Shown here: positions 1-8,195 of the stretch, one piece after another
How the letters are laid out: the number at the start of each line of letters is the position of its first letter
Position numbering within the stretch: position 1 is the stretch's first letter
Assembly (NCBI GenBank): GCA_002724975.1
Contig: PBQF01000052.1
Location: 1 to 19,826 of the forward strand
Direction: 5' to 3'
DNA from: Parcubacteria group bacterium
Lineage (GTDB): Bacteria > Patescibacteriota > Minisyncoccia > Phycocordibacterales > GCA-002724975
Length of the DNA: 19,826 nt
The notes under the pieces: model-generated
Database searches by the model: none
The model's input: the letters and a program-made list of their open reading frames with translations, nothing else
What the model was told of the DNA's origin: nothing
Made by a program: the position numbers and the translations under genes

Positions 1-1
1 A

Positions 2-634
2 TCCTCAACATGCTACGGTTTTCCAGATAACTACCCCACAGCAGAGACAGCAGATATTCGTCCACAATTCCCTTATGCACTAACAAAATATATGGGTGAG
101 GAATTATTGTTTCATTGGGCGCAGACTTATAATTTGCCAGCAATTTCCTTAAGATTATTTAATGTCTATGGGCCACGTGTTCGCACTACTGGTGCCTATG
201 GCGCGGTGTTTGGAGTCTTCTTGTCACAAAAAATTCATAACAAACCTTTTACTGTCGTTGGTGATGGAGCGCAAACTAGAGATTTTACTTATGTGACGGA
301 TGTAGCCGCGGCATTTGTGAAAGCAGCAGAATCCGAAGAGTCTGGTGTTGCATTAAACGTAGGAAGCGGACAACATTACAGTGTTAATCGTTTGGTTGAA
401 CTTCTTTCCGGTGAGGTAGTTAATGTGCCAAAGCGTCCGGGGGAACCAGACTGTACATTTGGTGATACATCAAGAATTACCGAGGTTTTAAACTGGAAGC
501 CTGAAGTCAGCTTTGAAAAAGGGGTGGCTACTATGCTCAATCATTTAGACGATTGGAAAGATGCACCAGTATGGGACCCTGATTCCATTAAGCAAGCGAC
601 CAAAGTCTGGTTTGATTATTTAGGAGTCGACTGA
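2..634 (+). CDS. NAD-dependent epimerase/dehydratase (extended SDR), 5'-truncated
   Basis: The reading frame is open from base 2, so the gene enters from outside the window; 210 residues are visible. They begin with the SDR serine motif (SSTCYG), followed by the catalytic YALTK (Tyr25 and Lys29 of the visible part), then RLFNVYGPR and a DFTYVTDVA motif. These are hallmarks of UDP-glucose 4-epimerase/GDP-mannose dehydratase-like nucleotide-sugar enzymes. The N-terminal Rossmann half with the GxxGxxG motif, roughly 110 residues, is missing only because of the window edge. Its stop overlaps the next ATG by one base (TGATG), so it is co-translated with the isomerase and kinase genes. It probably acts on an NDP-hexose or NDP-heptose in the cytoplasm. 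Which reaction (4-epimerase, 6-epimerase, dehydratase) cannot be told from this half. Confidence 0.9.
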   Translation, partial: SSTCYGFPDNYPTAETADIRPQFPYALTKYMGEELLFHWAQTYNLPAISLRLFNVYGPRVRTTGAYGAVFGVFLSQKIHNKPFTVVGDGAQTRDFTYVTDVAAAFVKAAESEESGVALNVGSGQHYSVNRLVELLSGEVVNVPKRPGEPDCTFGDTSRITEVLNWKPEVSFEKGVATMLNHLDDWKDAPVWDPDSIKQATKVWFDYLGVD

Positions 635-1215
635 TGGAATTGCCAGTTGCGGAACGTCTTAAAGAGTTTTCCAGAGCAGTTGTAGACACCAAAGTTACCG
701 ATAAAACGGGGACTGAGCTGCCATTACAGGAAGGAATTAATAAGTCTCTTGATATGATTAATTCCATACGGGAAACTCAGAGCAATTTGTATGTTATTGG
801 AAATGGTGGAAGTGCAGCAATTGCCAGCCATGCGGTGATTGATTTTATGAATGTAGGAAAAATCAGTGCCCACACGCTACATGATTCAGCAACCCTTACC
901 TGTATGGCAAATGATTATGGCTATGAAAATGCATTCTCAAATATTGTAAAGTATACCCTTAAACCCAAAGACATATTAATTGCAATCAGTAGTTCTGGTC
1001 AATCTGAAAATATAATAGCAGCTGTAGAGACATCTAAAAGTAACGACTCAACAGTAATAACTCTCAGTGGTTTTAAACCAGATAACAAACTAAGAACAAC
1101 TGGCGATATTAACTTTTGGAGCAATAGTGCAGACTACGGAATAGTAGAAATAGCCCACCAATTTATTCTACATAATATTGCAGATCGGCTAGTAGAGTTG
1201 CAGGATAGCAAATAA
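634..1215 (+). CDS. SIS-domain phosphosugar isomerase, GmhA-like (sedoheptulose-7-phosphate isomerase family)
   Basis: A 193-residue protein, the usual size for GmhA. It has GNGGSA (56-61) and SSSGQSEN (119-126), the phosphate-binding loops of SIS isomerases, and the C-terminal VEIAHQFILH with His175 where GmhA has its catalytic histidine. In E. coli GmhA the helix after GNGGS carries a catalytic Glu; by eye alignment this protein has HAVIDF there, with Asp70 at the Glu position. GmhA converts sedoheptulose 7-phosphate to D-glycero-D-manno-heptose 7-phosphate, the first step of both the ADP- and GDP-heptose routes. The downstream heptose-type kinase and nucleotidyltransferase genes, which overlap by a few bases, support that role. 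Another phosphosugar isomerase activity is possible, so no symbol is given. Confidence 0.85.
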   Translation: MELPVAERLKEFSRAVVDTKVTDKTGTELPLQEGINKSLDMINSIRETQSNLYVIGNGGSAAIASHAVIDFMNVGKISAHTLHDSATLTCMANDYGYENAFSNIVKYTLKPKDILIAISSSGQSENIIAAVETSKSNDSTVITLSGFKPDNKLRTTGDINFWSNSADYGIVEIAHQFILHNIADRLVELQDSK

Positions 1216-2651
1216 TGAAACATGTACTAGTTATTGGAGTATTCAATGTATTACACCCTGGTCATATTAGAATGCTACGCTTTGCCCGAGAGTGTGGAGA
1301 TCATTTAACTGTTGCCGTGCAATCCAATAAAACCTCCCCACAAACAATCCATGTTGATGAAAAATTGCGACTGGATGGAGTATTAAGTAACATCTATGTA
1401 GATAAAGCATTTATTACTGAAAAAAGTGTAGAAGAGTTAGTTCAAAGCTTAAAACCAAATATTTTAGTTAAAGGAAGAGAGTACGAAAATAGAGAAAACC
1501 CAGAAGAAATATTATTGCAAGAATATGGAGGTGAACTACTATTTGATTCTGGAAAAGCATCGTTTTCCTCGTTAGACCTATTAGAAAAAGAGTTTCAGGC
1601 AGATGCTGGATACCATATAAAGTTACCATATAAATACATGGAAAGGCATGGAATTGATTCATCTCAGTTAGATAGTTACTTGAATAAAGTCTCTGAATTA
1701 AAAATAGCAGTTATCGGCGACTTGATTATGGATGAGTACATCATCTGTGATCCTCTTGGAATGTCACAAGAAGATCCAACCATTGTAGTAACCCCCATTG
1801 ATCAGCAACTATTTATTGGAGGAGCAGGAATAGTTGCAGCACATGCAGCTGGATTAGGGGCACGCGTGAACTTAATTTCTGTAACAGGTAATGATCAGAT
1901 GCATGACCAGGCAGTAGAAATTCTAACTCAAGCAGATGTTAATATAAATCTAATTAATGATGAACACAGACCAACCACACTAAAGCAAAGATATCGAAGT
2001 AAAGGCAAAACACTGTTGAGAGTCAGTCATCTTCATCAAAGTGACATTAACCAAAAACTACAAGACCAGTTGATTGAACAACTAGAAAAAATAATAGGCG
2101 ATATAGATTTGTTAGTATTTTCTGATTTTAATTATGGTTGTTTACCAGATGCTGTTATAAAGAAAATGACAGAAATGGCAAAAAATCACCAGATATACAT
2201 TGTTGCAGATAGTCAGAGTTCATCCCAGATAGGAGATGTATCACGTTACAAAGACATTAGCCTATTAACCCCGACAGAACGAGAAGCTCGTATTGCGCTA
2301 TATGATCACAATAGTGGTTTAGTCGTATTAGCAGAGAAACTACGCCAAAAATCGAATGTAAAAAACATCTTACTCAAGCTAGGAGAAGAAGGGGTATTGA
2401 TTCATGCTGGAAATAACAAGAGCAGTGAGGAGCCGTTTTTAACAGATCGTATTTCTGCTTTAAATAACAGCCCTAAAGATGTTTCAGGAGCAGGAGATTC
2501 CATGTTGATTACATCAGCGATGATATTATGTATTGGAGGGTCAATATGGGATGCGGCACTGTTTGGATCAGTAGCTGCAGCCTTGCAAATTGGAAGGCTA
2601 GGCAATAAACCACTTAAGCTGCAAGAATTACAGGTAGCAGTCAAAATATGA
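1215..2651 (+). CDS. Bifunctional nucleotidyltransferase-PfkB sugar kinase (HldE-like, domains in reversed order)
   Basis: A 478-residue two-domain protein. Residues 1 to about 130 form a cytidylyltransferase-like domain with the HxGH motif as HPGH (14-17) and VKGREY near residue 85. From about 162 onwards there is a PfkB/ribokinase domain: IGDLIMDEY, then GGAGIVAAHAAGLGARV with a following GND, and the catalytic GAGD at 425-428. E. coli HldE (heptose-7-phosphate kinase/heptose-1-phosphate adenylyltransferase) has the same two activities but with the kinase first. The likely reactions are phosphorylation at C1 of a heptose 7-phosphate and nucleotidyl transfer to a heptose 1-phosphate. The start overlaps the isomerase stop by one base and the end overlaps the next gene by four (ATGA), so the products are probably made together. 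Nucleotide specificity is not readable. Confidence 0.87.
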   Translation: MKHVLVIGVFNVLHPGHIRMLRFARECGDHLTVAVQSNKTSPQTIHVDEKLRLDGVLSNIYVDKAFITEKSVEELVQSLKPNILVKGREYENRENPEEILLQEYGGELLFDSGKASFSSLDLLEKEFQADAGYHIKLPYKYMERHGIDSSQLDSYLNKVSELKIAVIGDLIMDEYIICDPLGMSQEDPTIVVTPIDQQLFIGGAGIVAAHAAGLGARVNLISVTGNDQMHDQAVEILTQADVNINLINDEHRPTTLKQRYRSKGKTLLRVSHLHQSDINQKLQDQLIEQLEKIIGDIDLLVFSDFNYGCLPDAVIKKMTEMAKNHQIYIVADSQSSSQIGDVSRYKDISLLTPTEREARIALYDHNSGLVVLAEKLRQKSNVKNILLKLGEEGVLIHAGNNKSSEEPFLTDRISALNNSPKDVSGAGDSMLITSAMILCIGGSIWDAALFGSVAAALQIGRLGNKPLKLQELQVAVKI

Positions 2652-3442
2652 AAGCTCTACTTTTAGCTGCTGGATTAGGAACACGCTTAAAACCCCTAAC
2701 AAAAATTTGGCCAAAGTGCCTAATGCCAATTTGTGGTCGACCGTTGCTTGAGTACTGGTTAGGTATTTTAAAACAACAGGGAATAGATGATGTGTTAGTG
2801 AATAAACATTATTATGCTGACATTGTAAGTGACTTTCTTCAGCGTCCACAATTTAAAGATTGGGTGCGATCTGTATATGAACCAGAGCTTCTTGGAACAG
2901 CAGGAACATTAAGAAAAAATGCTGATTTTTTTCGAGAAAATACAATGCTAATAGCACATGCAGATAATTTGAGTTGTTGTGATTTTTCAGATTTTATTTC
3001 CCATCATCACAATAGGCGTCCTCCTGATACAGCGATAACAATGATGATATTTGAATGCCAGATACCAACATCATGTGGAATAGTTGAGTTGGATGAAAAA
3101 GGTGTTGTGATAGATTTTCATGAAAAAGTAAGTAACCCTCCAGGCAAATTGGCCAATGCAGCAGTCTATATTGTTGAACCAGAAGTACTCAAGTGGATAG
3201 AAGAAAATCCACATCTTACAGATTTCAGCACAGAAGTTCTTCCGCATTTCATAGGAAGAGTTGCTACATGGAAAAATAATAATATCCATAGGGATATAGG
3301 GACAGTAGAGATGTTAACAAAAGCACAAACAGATTCTTGTTCCCTTCCTCCGTGGGATGATCTAGATTTATGGCAGCAGAATTTCATGAAGCATCCTATT
3401 CATAAATCATTATCATTGCAATCGAAGAAATTTATTCCATAA
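2648..3442 (+). CDS. Sugar-1-phosphate nucleotidyltransferase (GDP-mannose pyrophosphorylase/HddC-like)
   Basis: A 264-residue NTP_transferase protein. The N-terminus shows the nucleotide loop LLAAGLGTRLKPLT and PKCLMPI, followed by GTAGTLR near residue 83. HADN appears where the family's metal-binding Asp normally sits, and RDIGTVEML near the C-terminus matches the usual D-IGTPE segment. It should join a nucleotide (GTP likely by resemblance to mannose-1-phosphate guanylyltransferases) to a sugar 1-phosphate. It overlaps the preceding kinase gene by four bases (ATGA) and closes the four-gene activation block, so its substrate is probably the heptose 1-phosphate made there. The last 40 or so residues extend beyond the core fold and are not recognised. 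A second, clearer HddC-type enzyme lies at 12096-12794. Confidence 0.85.
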   Translation: MKALLLAAGLGTRLKPLTKIWPKCLMPICGRPLLEYWLGILKQQGIDDVLVNKHYYADIVSDFLQRPQFKDWVRSVYEPELLGTAGTLRKNADFFRENTMLIAHADNLSCCDFSDFISHHHNRRPPDTAITMMIFECQIPTSCGIVELDEKGVVIDFHEKVSNPPGKLANAAVYIVEPEVLKWIEENPHLTDFSTEVLPHFIGRVATWKNNNIHRDIGTVEMLTKAQTDSCSLPPWDDLDLWQQNFMKHPIHKSLSLQSKKFIP

Positions 3443-3487
3443 AGTCTAGAGTATCTAAGAAAAGCTTGAATCCACGTTATCTTAATA

Positions 3488-5260
3488 ATGCTTCAGTCTA
3501 AATATTCATCTCTTTTGAAGCTTCTCTGGCAACACATTACCCATCATAGGCGCGTGCAACTTGGGATGCTGTTCATTTTGTTAGTCATTGCATCTTTTTC
3601 TGAGATATTTACCATTGGTGCAGTTTTGCCCTTTCTAGGTGTTATAGCTGACCCTGAGCAAGTTTTTAATAATACAGAGTTAAAGCCTTTTATACAGTTG
3701 CTTGGCTTAACTGAAGCGGGACAGTTATTATTTCCAGTAACGATTTTATTTATTGTAGCCGCGTTGTTTTCAGGAGTGATGCGGTTGTTGTTTCTTTGGG
3801 CCAGTGTACGTTTAAATTTCGCTATCGGAACTGACCTTAGTCGAGATTTATATCGGAGGACTTTGTATCAGCCATATGAAGTTCAAATTAATCGTAACAC
3901 TAGTGAGATAATATCCGTAATTACGGAGAAAGTTCATCATGTTATTTATGACACAACTTATCCAATAATAACACTATTCTCTTCAGGAATTATGTTTCTT
4001 TTTATAGTATTGGTTTTAGTTATAGTTGATCCAATTATTGCTGCTTCGTCTTTACTAGTAGTGGGATTAATTTATTCTCTTGTTATTCGCTTGACTCGTG
4101 ACCGGTTACTGTATAACGGAAAAGTAATATCGCAAGTATCACCTAAAGTAGTCAAATATGTTCAAGAAAGTATAGGCGGGATTCGTGATGTTATAATTGA
4201 TAATAATCAAGATGCCTGTATTAAAGAATTTCACCATGCTGATCGTAGAAAACGTTATGTTGAAGGTAATAGTGTCTTTATCAGACATGCTCCTAGGTTT
4301 GGTATTGAATCTATAGGAATATCCTTAATTGCAGTGGTAGCATTTTACTTAGTACAAAAATCTGATTCTAATATAGTGATCGTATTCCCAACACTTGGCG
4401 CCTTAGCGATCGGTGCGCAACGTTTATTACCTATTGTACAAGCTGCTTATAGTAGTTGGTCTCAATTACAGGCATCAAAAGCTTCTTTAGTAGATGTGCT
4501 TGAATATCTAAATCAACATATACAGAGTAACATTTGTCAATTAGGCGTAAATCCACTTGCTTTTAATCGAGATATCGTTCTGAATGGAATTTCATATACC
4601 TACCTGCCTAAATTTCATTTGGTTTTAAATAATGTTAAATTAACTATAGAAAAAGGCGATCGGATAGGTATCATTGGAGAAACAGGAAGTGGTAAAAGTA
4701 CTTTACTTGATATTATTATGGGATTATTGCAACCAAGTGAGGGTAAGATAGAAATAGATGGAATAAGTATAGATTCATCTAATGTTTGTAATTGGCGTAA
4801 GAATATTGCACATGTACCGCAGAGTATTTTCCTTGCAGACGGTAGTATTATAGAGAATATAGCTATTGGTATACCAAGTGAAAAAATTGATCAAAGTCGA
4901 GTACGCCAGGCAGCAAAATTAGCACATATTTCTAGTACTATAGAAAATTTGGATAATCAGTATGATACAGTTATAGGAGAAAATGGAATACGCCTCTCTG
5001 GTGGACAGCGTCAGCGTATTGGTATTGCTCGAGCGCTTTATAAGAAGGCTGATATTATTGTTTTTGATGAAGCGACAAGTGCACTTGATAATGAGACTGA
5101 GACAAAGGTGATGGAAGCGATTAATGGGCTCAGCAATGATCTTACAGTTATTATTATTTCACACCGCCTTACAACACTGCGTAATTGTACAAAAATCTTT
5201 GAACTTGATGAAGGTAAAATATCATGTGAACGTAGTTACCAAGAGATTGTTGAGGACTAA
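3488..5260 (+). CDS. ABC transporter, fused membrane and ATPase domains (PglK/MsbA-type glycan flippase)
   Basis: A 590-residue half-transporter. Residues 1 to about 345 form the membrane domain, with hydrophobic segments around 26-50, 78-105, 160-200 (two) and 275-290. The ATPase domain has Walker A GETGSGKST (397-405), Q-loop Gln445, signature LSGGQ (503-507), Walker B IIVFDE (523-528), D-loop SALD (531-534) and H-loop His559. All catalytic residues are present. Membrane-domain resemblance is to PglK, which flips undecaprenyl-pyrophosphate-linked oligosaccharide across the inner membrane, and more broadly to MsbA. No Wzx or Wzy is seen in the window, so this is the most likely flippase of the locus. 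Lipid export is the alternative. It follows the activation block after a 45-base gap and has no convincing Shine-Dalgarno sequence. Confidence 0.88.
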   Translation: MLQSKYSSLLKLLWQHITHHRRVQLGMLFILLVIASFSEIFTIGAVLPFLGVIADPEQVFNNTELKPFIQLLGLTEAGQLLFPVTILFIVAALFSGVMRLLFLWASVRLNFAIGTDLSRDLYRRTLYQPYEVQINRNTSEIISVITEKVHHVIYDTTYPIITLFSSGIMFLFIVLVLVIVDPIIAASSLLVVGLIYSLVIRLTRDRLLYNGKVISQVSPKVVKYVQESIGGIRDVIIDNNQDACIKEFHHADRRKRYVEGNSVFIRHAPRFGIESIGISLIAVVAFYLVQKSDSNIVIVFPTLGALAIGAQRLLPIVQAAYSSWSQLQASKASLVDVLEYLNQHIQSNICQLGVNPLAFNRDIVLNGISYTYLPKFHLVLNNVKLTIEKGDRIGIIGETGSGKSTLLDIIMGLLQPSEGKIEIDGISIDSSNVCNWRKNIAHVPQSIFLADGSIIENIAIGIPSEKIDQSRVRQAAKLAHISSTIENLDNQYDTVIGENGIRLSGGQRQRIGIARALYKKADIIVFDEATSALDNETETKVMEAINGLSNDLTVIIISHRLTTLRNCTKIFELDEGKISCERSYQEIVED

Positions 5261-5271
5261 TTGATTAAGTG

Positions 5272-5940
5272 ATGAAAGTTCGTAAGAATAGATTTGGAAA
5301 GGTTTGGGTTAATGTAGCAAGTGGGGTTTATGGTTTAGAGGATTATATTAATCTTGAGAATCATATGTTTCTTACTCTATCATCTTTATATCCTGCACTA
5401 AAATATCTAATTCCTTCTAAATATCATCATATATTAAATAGCTATCGTGAATCTAAGTCCACATTTAAAATGGTTAAATATAACTGTAGAAAGCCTTTGC
5501 GGTTTTCAAGTGGGAGTGTTGATCATATTGTCTCTTCTCATTTTTTAGAGCATATTTATCGGGATGATGTTACCGTTGTTTTAAAAGGTTTTTTTAAAGT
5601 ATTGAAACCAGACGCTACATTACATATTATTATTCCAGACCTTAATGCAATTGTTATGGAATATATTCATGCAAAAGATATTGGTAATAAATTCGCGGCT
5701 GATGAATTATTAATTGAAACTGTTTTGAGTAGGAAGAATCAAGGTAGTTTAATGTATAGGTTGATAGAGTTTACAGGAAACCATGGAATTCAGCATTATT
5801 GGATGTACGATAAAGAGTCAATGACTAAGATTATTCTGCAGGCAGGTTTTTGTTTGGTTGAGGCAGATAAGGTGCCAAGTAATTTGTATAAAGTAGGTGA
5901 TCATCATAGCATACATATTTATGCTAAAAAACCAACATAG
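5272..5940 (+). CDS. SAM-dependent methyltransferase, type 11-like
   Basis: A short methyltransferase of about 222 residues. VNVASG stands in the place of motif I (more usually LNLGCG), followed by YINLE, the acidic end of strand 2. The segment SSHFLEHI near 89-96 and a late VLKPDATLHIIIPDL (post-motif II strand) are typical of Methyltransf_11 proteins found in polysaccharide clusters. The usual glycine-rich loop is partly replaced, so SAM binding is likely but not certain. Start choice: GTG at 5269 is immediately followed in frame by ATG at 5272; a GAGGA lies at 5252-5256, rather far from both. It follows the ABC gene by about 10 bases and is likely in the same transcript. The acceptor (sugar hydroxyl or terminal residue) is unknown. 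Confidence 0.8.
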   Translation: MKVRKNRFGKVWVNVASGVYGLEDYINLENHMFLTLSSLYPALKYLIPSKYHHILNSYRESKSTFKMVKYNCRKPLRFSSGSVDHIVSSHFLEHIYRDDVTVVLKGFFKVLKPDATLHIIIPDLNAIVMEYIHAKDIGNKFAADELLIETVLSRKNQGSLMYRLIEFTGNHGIQHYWMYDKESMTKIILQAGFCLVEADKVPSNLYKVGDHHSIHIYAKKPT

Positions 5941-6022
5941 AATAATATATTTTGATAATAAAGAAGTTGAAAAACAACAGTATTTTATATTTTGAAGCAA
6001 GCAAATAATATGGAATAAAGAA

Positions 6023-6970
6023 ATGAATAGTCATAATAAGCTACACACCGTTAGTACAGATGATTTTTATGGGTTAAATGCAAGTATTGATACAGTATCT
6101 GGTTTTATTAAAGAAAAGATGAAGTCGCGTAAGCTAGTATATAGATATCCTGAAAAAACAGAAAGAGACAAGTCAATACTTAAAATTTGTCAATATCTTC
6201 TTTCCGAAAATTTTGTTGTTTCTGGTGAACATAGAAAAGGTCAGTGGGAGGATGGGTGGGAAGAAAATCTACAAGAATATATTGAGACAAAGAGTTTAAA
6301 ATCCCTGATACCTAAATATTACAATAAGGAAAATATTACTAGATTGCGTGGTAACTTTGTGATTTCAGATAGTGATGACTTTGAACTGGAAGTAGTTTCA
6401 TTAATGTTATATCTTATTCATGAAAAATATTTTGCTTATGCTGACAATATCTATGAGTTTGGTGCAGGAACAGGGCATAACCTACTTAAATTGAGAGATA
6501 TAAATAAAAGTGCAAATCTGTACTCAATGGAGTGGACTCAATCTGGTGTGAATCTGATTAACAGAGTATCTAAGCATACTAATGATGATAATTTATATGG
6601 AGTTTTGTTTGATAATTTTAACCCAGACTGGAGTGTTAAGTTAAAACATGATTCTTCTGTATATACAGTACATGCGTTAGAGCAATTAGGCGAAAAAACG
6701 GATGAAATTATTAATTACTGGATTGAGAACAAGCCAAAAATCATTGTAAATATTGAGCCTATGTCTGATACTCTTGATCAAGATGATTTATTGCAATACT
6801 TGTCAATAAAATATGCTGAAAAAAGAGGATACTTGAAAAATTACATTGCAAAACTGAGATCTTTGGAGAAGGAGGGAATAGTGACTATTCATGATGTGTA
6901 TCGAACAGGAGTAGGCAGTTTATTTATAGAAAGTTGTTCAGTGGTCATTTGGTCTCCAAATAGTAATTAA
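6023..6970 (+). CDS. Putative SAM-dependent methyltransferase, substrate unknown
   Basis: A 315-residue protein with a class I methyltransferase core in the middle: motif I as EFGAGTGHN (145-153) and an acidic residue (Glu170 in SMEW) at the end of the next strand. VYTVHALEQLG and KIIVNIEPM appear further on as core strands. About 140 residues precede the core and are not recognised; they are charged and include several Trp/Tyr residues. It sits 82 bases after the preceding methyltransferase gene in very AT-rich DNA, with only a weak ribosome-binding sequence (AAAGAA) before the ATG. The context suggests methylation of a sugar or of a nucleotide-sugar in this pathway, but nothing in the sequence fixes the target. 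Confidence 0.75.
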   Translation: MNSHNKLHTVSTDDFYGLNASIDTVSGFIKEKMKSRKLVYRYPEKTERDKSILKICQYLLSENFVVSGEHRKGQWEDGWEENLQEYIETKSLKSLIPKYYNKENITRLRGNFVISDSDDFELEVVSLMLYLIHEKYFAYADNIYEFGAGTGHNLLKLRDINKSANLYSMEWTQSGVNLINRVSKHTNDDNLYGVLFDNFNPDWSVKLKHDSSVYTVHALEQLGEKTDEIINYWIENKPKIIVNIEPMSDTLDQDDLLQYLSIKYAEKRGYLKNYIAKLRSLEKEGIVTIHDVYRTGVGSLFIESCSVVIWSPNSN

Positions 6971-7100
6971 ATTAGTTATTATTATGGCAAGTTTTTTGAT
7001 AGTTATATAATGTTTTTTATTTGTTTTTCTGTATTAAGAAATACGTGATTAATTATTATAGTGTTAATAGAGATAAAAATTCGTTTGGGAGTAGGATATC

Positions 7101-7136
7101 GTGAATAGGTTGTATTTAAGAAAACTAAAAATATGA
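7101..7136 (+). other. Possible 11-codon leader cistron overlapping the kinase start
   Basis: A GTG at 7101 opens an 11-codon reading frame (MNRLYLRKLKI) ending in TGA at 7134-7136. That stop overlaps the ATG (7133) of the downstream kinase gene as ATGA. A purine-rich GGGAGTAGGA lies at 7087-7096, just upstream of the GTG, while the kinase ATG itself is preceded by plain AAACTAAAAAT with no Shine-Dalgarno. The arrangement looks like a mini-cistron that delivers ribosomes to the kinase gene by translational coupling. A frame this short can occur by chance. Confidence 0.3.
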
Positions 7137-8134
7137 TTCTTACACGTACACCATTTAGAATATCGTTTTTTGGAGGTGGTACAGATTACCCTCAATGGTA
7201 TGAAAGCTATGGGGGCAAGGTGCTTGCTGCAACAATTGATAAGTATTGTTATATCAGTGTTAGAGAGTTGCCACCATTTTTTGAGCATAAGTTCAGTATA
7301 GTATATTCGAGAATTGAAAATATAGATCATATTAATGATATAAAGCATCCTGCAGTGCGAGAAGTATTACGTTACCATAACTGTAAAAAGGGGTTAGTGG
7401 TAAAACATGATGGAGATTTACCAGCTAGATCTGGTCTTGGATCAAGCTCATCATTTACAGTTGGTCTGTTGAATGCTCTAAGCGCTTTCAATGGAGAATG
7501 TATTGAAAAATATAAACTTGCCAAAACTGCCATTCATGTTGAGCAGGATTTAATTAAAGAGTGTGTTGGTTCGCAAGATCAGATATCTGCTGCTTATGGA
7601 GGGGTGAATGAGATTGAATTTTATCGCGATAGTGATTTTTCTGTTGTACCTCTTGTCATCAGTAATACGCGATTAACACAATTAAATGATCACTTGATGT
7701 TGTTTTTTACAGGAATAACAAGAATTGCATCTGAAATTGCCAAGAGTAAAGTATCAAATTTTGGCAACAACCATTCTAAACTTCTAAGGATGCGGGATAT
7801 GGTTGATGAAGGGATTTCCATTCTTAGAGACAAAAAAATCCCGATTCAGGAGTTTGGACAACTGCTTCATGAAGCATGGACATATAAAATATCACTGTCA
7901 GAAAAAGTAACTAGTCAAGACATTGATGATATTTATAAAACGGCTAGAGATGTTGGCGCAATAGGTGGAAAAATACTTGGTGCTGGAGGCGGTGGTTTTT
8001 TATTGCTATTTGTTAATCCAAATAATCAGGATAAGATAAGAAATGCATTATCTAAGCTTGTTTATGTGCCATTCCGTTTTGAATATAGTGGATCCCAAGT
8101 TGTATTATCTAAATCAAATGGTTTTCACGATTGA
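7133..8134 (+). CDS. hddA: GHMP kinase, D-glycero-alpha-D-manno-heptose-7-phosphate kinase type
   Basis: A 333-residue GHMP kinase. It starts with RTPFRISFFGGGTDYP, the characteristic opening of HddA. It continues with the ATP-binding loop PARSGLGSSSSF (97-108) and ends with GGKILGAGGGGFLLLF (278-293), the third GHMP motif. HddA phosphorylates C1 of D-glycero-D-manno-heptose 7-phosphate in the alpha configuration, committing the sugar to the GDP-heptose route. That fits an HddC-type guanylyltransferase at 12096 and a GmhA-like gene at 634. An in-frame stop lies a few codons upstream, so the ATG at 7133 is secure even though it lacks its own Shine-Dalgarno. Closely related kinases phosphorylate fucose or other sugars, so the heptose assignment rests on both motif and context. 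Confidence 0.87.
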   Translation: MILTRTPFRISFFGGGTDYPQWYESYGGKVLAATIDKYCYISVRELPPFFEHKFSIVYSRIENIDHINDIKHPAVREVLRYHNCKKGLVVKHDGDLPARSGLGSSSSFTVGLLNALSAFNGECIEKYKLAKTAIHVEQDLIKECVGSQDQISAAYGGVNEIEFYRDSDFSVVPLVISNTRLTQLNDHLMLFFTGITRIASEIAKSKVSNFGNNHSKLLRMRDMVDEGISILRDKKIPIQEFGQLLHEAWTYKISLSEKVTSQDIDDIYKTARDVGAIGGKILGAGGGGFLLLFVNPNNQDKIRNALSKLVYVPFRFEYSGSQVVLSKSNGFHD

Positions 8135-8195
8135 TATTAATGCAGAAATATTAGATGGATATTTCTAACTATATTTATTTTTGTGGCGAGACAAT

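Noticed and set aside
6990..7065. TATAAT at 7006-7011 and a TTAAGA-17-TATAGT pair at 7034-7062 as promoters for the kinase gene.
   Set aside because: The spacer is extremely AT-rich and such matches are expected by chance; the TATAAT has no partner -35 element.
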